Below are positions 5,924 through 10,344 of a stretch of 10,344 nucleotides of DNA, one piece after another (within the stretch, counting starts at the first letter, position 1; each line of letters begins with the position of its first letter). Under the pieces are notes generated by a model. The model saw nothing but the letters and a program-made list of their open reading frames with translations. It ran no database searches and was not told the origin of the DNA. The stretch is from Desulfovibrio sp. (GTDB lineage Bacteria > Desulfobacterota > Desulfovibrionia > Desulfovibrionales > Desulfovibrionaceae). The position numbers and the translations under genes are program-made. Where the stretch lies: assembly GCF_019424165.1 (NCBI RefSeq), contig NZ_JAHZAA010000036.1:1-10344 (forward strand). Direction: 5' to 3'.

Positions 5924-5951
5924 ACCCGCTCTCCCACGAGCGGGTTTTTTT
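5924..5951 (+). terminator. Intrinsic terminator of the transporter-phosphodiesterase operon
   Basis: An 8-bp perfect GC-rich stem (ACCCGCTC at 5924-5931, GAGCGGGT at 5938-5945) with a 6-nt loop is followed by seven T (5945-5951). It starts 38 nt after the phosphodiesterase stop. Two smaller hairpins precede it (5883-5900 and 5907-5918). Confidence 0.92.
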
Positions 5952-6280
5952 ATGCAGCGAGCCTTGGCTTCCGGGCCTCCGCAGCGAACGCCTGCCCCCG
6001 CAGCAGCCAGAGCGATTTCAACGACAGCTCGCACTATTTTCAGCAAAAAACCGGCAGGCAGTCACTTTCCCTTACAACAAAGCCGTGCTGTGTATCTATG
6101 AGATCAAACACCGTAGTGAGCGCCGCAAAAACAAGAGTTGCGCGTTTTTTGCTGCGGTAACTGTTCTTCCAAAGGACAGGCCTTTTCCCCGCATCCCGCC
6201 GCACAGGGCGACAAAAATACCCCAAAGAACAAACCCGTCCCCCAGGTCAGGAAAATTTCTGTAAGAACGTGCAACAGGAA
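5952..6280. other. Intergenic region without a supportable gene
   Basis: No open frame here has a recognisable domain or a credible ribosome site. A weak 5-bp hairpin, CGCAA...TTGCG (about 6124-6142), runs into six T (6145-6150) and could be a minor plus-strand terminator. The short minus-strand frames in this stretch look like translated intergenic sequence. Confidence 0.5.
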
Positions 6281-6346
6281 TAAAAGTTTTGGAGGGTGGA
6301 GGCGTGGGGGAGGGACTCTTTTGTGAGAGGGTCATCCCTCACAAAG
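6281..6346. repeat. G-rich, hairpin-bearing intergenic element (possible dispersed repeat)
   Basis: A purine-rich tract with closely spaced G runs (6291-6314) is followed by an 8-bp hairpin, TTTGTGAG (6320-6327) with CTCACAAA (6338-6345), that could extend by pairing GGG with CCC across a bulge. The arrangement resembles the repeated intergenic elements I recall from Desulfovibrio genomes, but only one copy is visible here. On the minus strand it lies 21 nt beyond the stop of the 6367-7041 gene and could act at its 3' end; no T tract follows. Confidence 0.35.
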
Positions 6347-6366
6347 CATGTCACGTGTCCTCCGCT

Positions 6367-7041
6367 TTAGTGCGTGCCGGGCTTGAGCGGCGGAGGGAGG
6401 GATTTTTTCCGTATGGCAACGCGGGTGGTCCGGCGAGAAAAACGCCGTGCCAGGTAAGGCTTTTCCGGGGGGGCATCTGCAAGGTCATGCCCGTCCCTGA
6501 CGGCAAAAGCCGCAGGTACGGCAAGAGTGCCGGGGGTGGTGAACCCGGCGGCCGCGCTGCCGTCCTTTTGCCGCAAATGCGTATGCAGGGCGCACATCAG
6601 CGGGGCCAGTTCAGTATATTCTTCATGAAGCTCAGGCCCGTACAGATGCCAGCGCCCCTGCCCGTGGGCCACCTTGCGCACGGCACGCAACTGCCGCTCA
6701 CGCATACTCAGGCTTATGCGCCAATCCCCGCCGGGTGTATGCAGCAGCAAGGCTTCGCCCCTGGCTTCTCCCTGCCCGCGCGCGGTCACTTCAATCCAGA
6801 ATCCACGGGGATACCCCGCCAGACGGAGCAGATCACGCAGGCCCGCCAGGGCGACACGCAAATGCTCGCTGGAGGCCATATTTTTCTGATCCTGGCGCAG
6901 TTCTTCTTCCATAAGGCGTATGCGCTCCTCACACAGGGCGCGCTCGTCCTCCAGGGTGAAAAGACCACGCTTCATCAGGCGTACGCTGAATACCACCACC
7001 AGCAAAAACACAATGCCGGCTGCGGCCCATTCCCAGGTCAT
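6367..7041 (-). CDS. Hypothetical membrane-anchored coiled-coil protein
   Basis: 224 aa, function not recognised. Residues 5-21 (WAAAGIVFLLVVVFSVR) form one membrane helix, followed by a charged segment rich in E, R, K and Q (about 28-65), likely a coiled coil; the body is therefore probably cytoplasmic, anchored in the inner membrane. The middle (80-150) is a small mixed domain with no motif I can name, and the tail (from about 185) is basic and Pro/Arg-rich. The ATG at 7039-7041 has GGAGG (complement of 7046-7050) only 4 nt upstream, short but usable. Coding character (GC-rich third positions) and the ribosome site support a real gene. It is divergent from the EF-G paralogue with 380 bp between starts. 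A TTGACA on the minus strand (7106-7111) could be its -35 box, but no good -10 follows. Confidence 0.7.
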   Translation of the reverse strand: MTWEWAAAGIVFLLVVVFSVRLMKRGLFTLEDERALCEERIRLMEEELRQDQKNMASSEHLRVALAGLRDLLRLAGYPRGFWIEVTARGQGEARGEALLLHTPGGDWRISLSMRERQLRAVRKVAHGQGRWHLYGPELHEEYTELAPLMCALHTHLRQKDGSAAAGFTTPGTLAVPAAFAVRDGHDLADAPPEKPYLARRFSRRTTRVAIRKKSLPPPLKPGTH

Positions 7042-7187
7042 ATATCCTCCGCCACAGGGCTGCCGCCCGGTATATCCTGTAAAGTTTCACTGCAGCAGCC
7101 CCGACTGTCAAGCTGCTTCTGCACGCTTTTATGGCTGGCCGTATCTCTAAGCGTGTCCGGCCCTTCCCTTTTTTTGGGCAAGTATGT

Positions 7188-7230
7188 ATCGTGGAAAATA
7201 ATAGCATATGGAGCGCACGTTTCCCACGAT
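7188..7230. other. Imperfect inverted repeat upstream of the EF-G paralogue
   Basis: ATCGTGGAAA (7188-7197) pairs with TTTCCCACGAT (7220-7230) with a single bulged C (7223), 22 nt apart. It is followed by a hairpin GCGGG-cata-CCCGC (about 7232-7245) and a third at 7279-7294 (GCCGAAA-tt-TTTCGGC). Together they could be an operator plus a structured leader for the EF-G paralogue. Confidence 0.35.
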
Positions 7231-7278
7231 GGCGGGCATACCCGCGCCTGCGGAAAACGCCCGTCCCCGTGCCGCACA

Positions 7279-7294
7279 GCCGAAATTTTTCGGC
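7279..7294 (+). other. Hairpin in the EF-G paralogue leader
   Basis: A 7-bp perfect stem, GCCGAAA (7279-7285) with TTTCGGC (7288-7294), and a 2-nt loop, about 130 nt upstream of the start codon. It has no T tract, so it is not a terminator. The rest of 7042-7421 holds no gene I can support. Confidence 0.4.
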
Positions 7295-7421
7295 AAAACC
7301 GGCAGCCCGGGCATAGCCGCATCCCCTGCCCCGCCTTTGCAATACCGCGCTCCTTCCCTGGTTTCGTTCACCCGGCCCGCGCCGCGCGCGCCAGCCACAT
7401 CGCTTACTAAGGGAGAAAACC

Positions 7422-9488
7422 ATGCCTACCCCACTGGAAATGCAACGCACCTTTGCACTCGTCGGCACCGGCGGCTGCGGCAAAACCTCTCTTGCCGAGA
7501 TGCTGCTGTTCAATGCCGGAACCACCACCCGCATGGGCGCCATTGAAGAAGGCACCACAAGCCTCGACTACGAGCCGGAAGAAACCCGGCGGCGCGGCTC
7601 GGTGCAGCCCGCCTGCGCGACCTATATGTGGAACAAAAACCGGCATTTCCTGCTGGATATCCCCGGTGACGGCAATTTTACAGGCGATATGGAATGCCTG
7701 CTCAAGGGTGTGGACAGCGTGGTTTTTGTGCTGGACGCCGTGGACGGCGTGCGGCCCCTGGCAAAAAAATTCTGGAGCATGGTACGCCAGGCCGGTCTGC
7801 CCGTCATGATCGTGATCAACAAGCTTGACCGCGACCGTGCCGACTTTCAGATGACCTTTGACGGCCTGTCCGCTCTGGGCATCCGGCCCGTGGCCCTGCA
7901 ACTGCCCATCCGCCAGGGTGAAACATTTTTGGGCGTGGCCGATGTGCTCTCCGGCAAGGCGCAGATGTTCAAGGCCGACGGCAGCACGGCTGAAGCCGAA
8001 GTTCCCGCCGGGCTTGCCGATGATGTAAGCCTTTTACGTGATATTACCGTGGAAAACATCGCTGAAAGCGATGAAATCCTTATGGAAAAATATCTTGAAG
8101 AAGGCAGCCTGCCGCTGGAAGACCTGCACAACGGCCTGCGGGCGGGCGTCATCAAGGGAGAACTGATCCCCGTCCTGACCTGCTCGGCCCTTGAAAACAA
8201 GGGCGGCGCGGCCCTGCTTGATGCCATAGAAGCCCTGTTGCCCTCGCCCCTTGACCGACCGGCGTTTGAAGGCGAAGGCGGCGCAAGCCGTACCGCCGAC
8301 CCGGATGGCCCGGTGGCCTGCTTTGTGTTCAAGACCCTGGCCGACCCGTTTGCCGGGCAGCTCTCCCTGCTGCGGATTCTTTCCGGCACCATCAGCGGCG
8401 ATGTGAACCTTAAAAATATGCGCAGCGAAGACAATGAACGGCTGGGCAGCCTGCTGTTCCTGACGGGCAAAAACCAGACCCCCTGCAAGGAACCGGTGGG
8501 ACCCGGCGCCATTGTGGCTGTGGCCAAGCTCAAAAACACCCGCACAGGCGACACCCTTTGTGATGAAAAGGCCCCCTTTGTGCTGCCCATGCCGCAACTC
8601 CCCCCGCAACTCATCACCTACGCCCTGGCCCCCAAGGAAAAAGGCGAAGAAGACAAGGTTTACGCGGCCATACAGCGCCTGCTGGATGAAGATATCACCC
8701 TGAAGCTCGGCCGTGACGGGGAAAACGGCGATATTCTGCTCTCGGGCATGGGGCAGTTGCACATCGAGCTTTCTGTTGAAAAGGCCAAGCGCCGCTTCAA
8801 GGTGGATATCGTGCTCAAGACCCCCAAGGTTCCTTACCGCGAAACAGTGCGCGGCAAGTGCCAGGTTCAGGGCAGGCACAAAAAACAGTCCGGCGGACGG
8901 GGCCAGTTCGGAGATTGCTGGATAGAAATGGAAGGGCTGCCGCGCGGCTCCGGTTACCAGTTTGAAGATGCCATCGTGGGCGGTGTCGTTCCCCGTCAGT
9001 ACGTCCCCGCCATTGACAAAGGCGTGCAAGAGGCCGCGACACGGGGTTTTCTGGCCGGATGCCAGGTAGTGGATTTTCGCGTCAAGGTTTATGACGGCAG
9101 CTATCACACGGTGGACTCTTCCGAAATGGCCTTCAAGGTGGCAGGTTCGTTGGCATTTAAAAAGGCCATGGAAAATCTCAAGCCGGTCCTGCTGGAACCC
9201 ATTGTGCTGCTGACAGTTTCTATTCCTGATGAAAGCATGGGCGACGTTATCGGCGACCTTTCCTCCCGCAGGGGCAAGGTGCTTGGTTCCGACTCACAGG
9301 GCGGCAGCACTGAAATCAAGGCCCATGTGCCCATGAGCGAGGTGCTGCGCTACGCTCCCGACCTGCGCTCCATGACAGGAGGCCAGGGCTTTTTCACTAT
9401 GGAATTTGCCCACTATGAAGAAGCCCCGCAGCCCGTAACAGAAAAGATTGTGGCTGAATACCAGGCCGCAAAGGCCGCCGACCAGTAA
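7422..9488 (+). CDS. Elongation factor G paralogue (EF-G2-like translational GTPase)
   Basis: 688 aa, full EF-G length with all five domains. G domain, about 1-285: P-loop GTGGCGKT (15-22), switch II DIPGD (79-83), NKLD (133-136), CSALENKG (254-261). Domain II, about 297-385. Domain III, about 395-470, with LSGMGQLHIELSVEK. Domain IV, about 471-595, with GGRGQFGDCWIE and DGSYHTVDSSEMAF (558-571). Domain V, to about 670. Canonical EF-G has DTPGH in switch II and ERGITI in switch I; here they are DIPGD and RRRGSV, and the catalytic histidine is Asp83. This fits the EF-G2 subfamily, paralogues that bind the ribosome but whose job is poorly known. The ATG at 7422 has GGGAG (7411-7415) 6 nt upstream. 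The gene is monocistronic in this window. A main housekeeping fusA, usually next to rpsG/tuf, is expected elsewhere. Confidence 0.93.
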   Translation: MPTPLEMQRTFALVGTGGCGKTSLAEMLLFNAGTTTRMGAIEEGTTSLDYEPEETRRRGSVQPACATYMWNKNRHFLLDIPGDGNFTGDMECLLKGVDSVVFVLDAVDGVRPLAKKFWSMVRQAGLPVMIVINKLDRDRADFQMTFDGLSALGIRPVALQLPIRQGETFLGVADVLSGKAQMFKADGSTAEAEVPAGLADDVSLLRDITVENIAESDEILMEKYLEEGSLPLEDLHNGLRAGVIKGELIPVLTCSALENKGGAALLDAIEALLPSPLDRPAFEGEGGASRTADPDGPVACFVFKTLADPFAGQLSLLRILSGTISGDVNLKNMRSEDNERLGSLLFLTGKNQTPCKEPVGPGAIVAVAKLKNTRTGDTLCDEKAPFVLPMPQLPPQLITYALAPKEKGEEDKVYAAIQRLLDEDITLKLGRDGENGDILLSGMGQLHIELSVEKAKRRFKVDIVLKTPKVPYRETVRGKCQVQGRHKKQSGGRGQFGDCWIEMEGLPRGSGYQFEDAIVGGVVPRQYVPAIDKGVQEAATRGFLAGCQVVDFRVKVYDGSYHTVDSSEMAFKVAGSLAFKKAMENLKPVLLEPIVLLTVSIPDESMGDVIGDLSSRRGKVLGSDSQGGSTEIKAHVPMSEVLRYAPDLRSMTGGQGFFTMEFAHYEEAPQPVTEKIVAEYQAAKAADQ

Positions 9489-9496
9489 CAGACTTC

Positions 9497-9541
9497 CCGG
9501 CCGGCCCGCCACGTTTATGCAAAAACCGGCGGGCCGGCCGG
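9497..9541 (+). terminator. Very strong GC hairpin after the EF-G paralogue
   Basis: A perfect 14-bp stem of only G and C pairs 9497-9510 with 9528-9541 around a 17-nt loop, 8 nt after the stop codon. The trailing T tract is short (ACTTT), so it may work as an imperfect terminator or as a 3'-end stabiliser. Confidence 0.6.
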
Positions 9542-9635
9542 ACTTTCGCCACAACCCTCCGGACGCGCAAGCCTTTTGCCCTGCTCGCCGAAGGAACCAG
9601 GCAAAATACCGGACAAGCAGCAATCTTTCACTTTC

Positions 9636-9673
9636 AGCCGCCATACGCGCACAATTTCGCGCATATGGCGGCT
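9636..9673 (+). terminator. Second hairpin downstream of the EF-G paralogue
   Basis: A 10-bp stem (AGCCGCCATA at 9636-9645, TATGGCGGCT at 9664-9673) continues past one C/A mismatch into GCGC/GCGC around an 8-nt loop. A T-rich tail follows (CTTACTTTATT). It may be the real transcript end if 9497-9541 is leaky. Confidence 0.5.
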
Positions 9674-10098
9674 CTTACTTTATTAATCTGCTGGATAATA
9701 CACTACAAGGCATACAACATGCAGCTATATAGTAAATTTATATATAATTGTTGTAGCTCACTTACTGGCTAATCAATAAACAGTATATAATTATCATTTT
9801 ATATTTTTCGACAAGCAATACATTTAAAAACAAAAAAATCCTTCATATACTTTTTTGTAAGGACATTACAGTGTTGAGTTAACTGCTCCGGCGGCAGGGA
9901 ACTGCCATGGCGGCTCCACACGGCAGAATCGACGGTTTTCACTACTGCATCCTGATAAGAAGTAAAATAACTTTGCATGTAAAATAAAATTGTTATAAAA
10001 AATTATCCCCTTGGATAGACACCTCGCTTCGTGGGTGGAAGTGTCCTTCAAAATCCTAGTATTTCAGTCTGATAAACAAAAACAGAACCAGTAATTTT
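9674..10098. other. A+T-rich intergenic region without a supportable gene
   Basis: Base composition drops sharply relative to both flanks. It contains an inverted repeat TACAACA (9713-9719) / TGTTGTA (9749-9755) enclosing AT-rich sequence, a small GGCAG-GGAA-CTGCC hairpin with a GNRA-type loop (9893-9906), and GACAC/GTGTC arms around 10018-10045. No open frame here shows a domain. The region probably serves as promoter and regulatory DNA for the downstream XRE gene or marks acquired DNA. Confidence 0.5.
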
Positions 10099-10114
10099 GT
10101 ATGCAATCGCATAC
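10099..10114. promoter_or_regulatory. Operator-like dyad upstream of the XRE regulator
   Basis: A perfect inverted repeat GTATGC-aatc-GCATAC, 6-bp arms and 4-nt gap, centred 41 bp before the ATG of the XRE gene. Its size fits an XRE dimer site, so autoregulation is plausible. A TATAAT hexamer lies at 10140-10145. Confidence 0.5.
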
Positions 10115-10147
10115 TGAATTTGCGCTTAAAAGCTTTACATATAATCT

Positions 10148-10344
10148 ATGCAAATTTTACCGGGCCTGGATGTAGCCATTGCCAAAACCGTGCGCAGCCT
10201 CCGCACTCGCAGCGGTTTGTCGCAAGAACAGTTTGCCGACTTTGCCGGGTTGTCACGCGTGTACATCGCGCAACTGGAAACCGGAGAGCGTGGGGCGTCT
10301 CTCAATGCGCTCATCCTTATTGCGCGCTCCGTGCACATGACCGG
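10148..10344 (+). CDS. XRE-family helix-turn-helix regulator, 3' end outside the window
   Basis: 65 codons are visible and the frame is open at the window end. Residues 9-63 form a typical XRE/Cro-CI domain: VAIAKTVRSLRTRSGLSQEQ, then FADFAGLSRVYIAQLETGER with the recognition helix, then SLNALILIARSV. The ATG at 10148 is the first start after an in-frame TAA (10142-10144), so the start cannot lie further upstream. There is no Shine-Dalgarno sequence, and a TATAAT sits 2 nt before the ATG. If that is the true -10, the mRNA would be leaderless or the real start lies downstream. Whether this is a stand-alone repressor, an antitoxin or a phage-type regulator cannot be decided without the rest. 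Confidence 0.82.
   Translation, partial: MQILPGLDVAIAKTVRSLRTRSGLSQEQFADFAGLSRVYIAQLETGERGASLNALILIARSVHMT

Noticed and set aside
6289..7410. 373-codon plus-strand open frame
   Set aside because: It is antisense to the 6367-7041 gene, low in sequence complexity, with no recognisable domain; the minus-strand gene has the better start and membrane-helix architecture.
8034..9107. 357-codon minus-strand open frame opposite EF-G
   Set aside because: Shadow of the strongly conserved EF-G domains.
9719..9772. 17-codon micro-ORF with an AAGG at good spacing
   Set aside because: Too short to support by sequence alone, in AT-rich DNA inside an inverted repeat.
9912..9918. GGCTCCA matching the tRNA 3' end as a second attachment site
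   Set aside because: Only 7 bases match and no integrase is present; expected by chance.

Overview
The window looks like part of a Desulfovibrionaceae genome, most likely a Desulfovibrio. The evidence is the GC-rich codon use of the long genes, a divergent second elongation factor G, and strong GC-rich intergenic hairpins. This is an inference from sequence style and not from a database match. No integrase, transposase, CRISPR array or defence cassette is visible.

Layout. Bases 1-26 are the 3' end of a tRNA gene (probably tRNA-Thr) with an intrinsic terminator (33-70). Bases 71-465 hold hairpins and no convincing gene. At 466-1567 lies an A+T-rich pair of divergent genes: a small nitroreductase (minus) and an Rrf2-family regulator (plus). 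Two matching inverted repeats sit exactly on the nitroreductase promoter. At 1667-1894 (minus) is a short topoisomerase-type C4 zinc-finger ORF that may be the remnant of a larger gene. Bases 1895-2203 contain a 12-nt tandem repeat and a 9-G tract.

Bases 2204-5951 form a self-contained regulatory and catabolic unit. A LacI-family regulator (minus) is divergent from a two-gene operon that encodes an MHS-family MFS symporter and a GpdQ-like metallophosphodiesterase, closed by a clear intrinsic terminator. The 387-bp divergent region carries two inverted repeats built from the same half-site, TCWATTAAA. The likely logic is uptake of a small organic or phosphodiester compound, hydrolysis by the phosphodiesterase, and control by the LacI protein; the substrate is unknown.

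Bases 5952-6366 show no gene but contain a G-rich, hairpin-bearing element that resembles a dispersed intergenic repeat. At 6367-7041 (minus) is a membrane-anchored coiled-coil protein of unknown function, divergent from an EF-G paralogue (7422-9488) whose switch II lacks the usual catalytic histidine. Two strong hairpins follow EF-G. Bases 9674-10147 are strongly A+T-rich and lead to the start of an XRE-family regulator, which runs off the window end and has an operator-like inverted repeat upstream.
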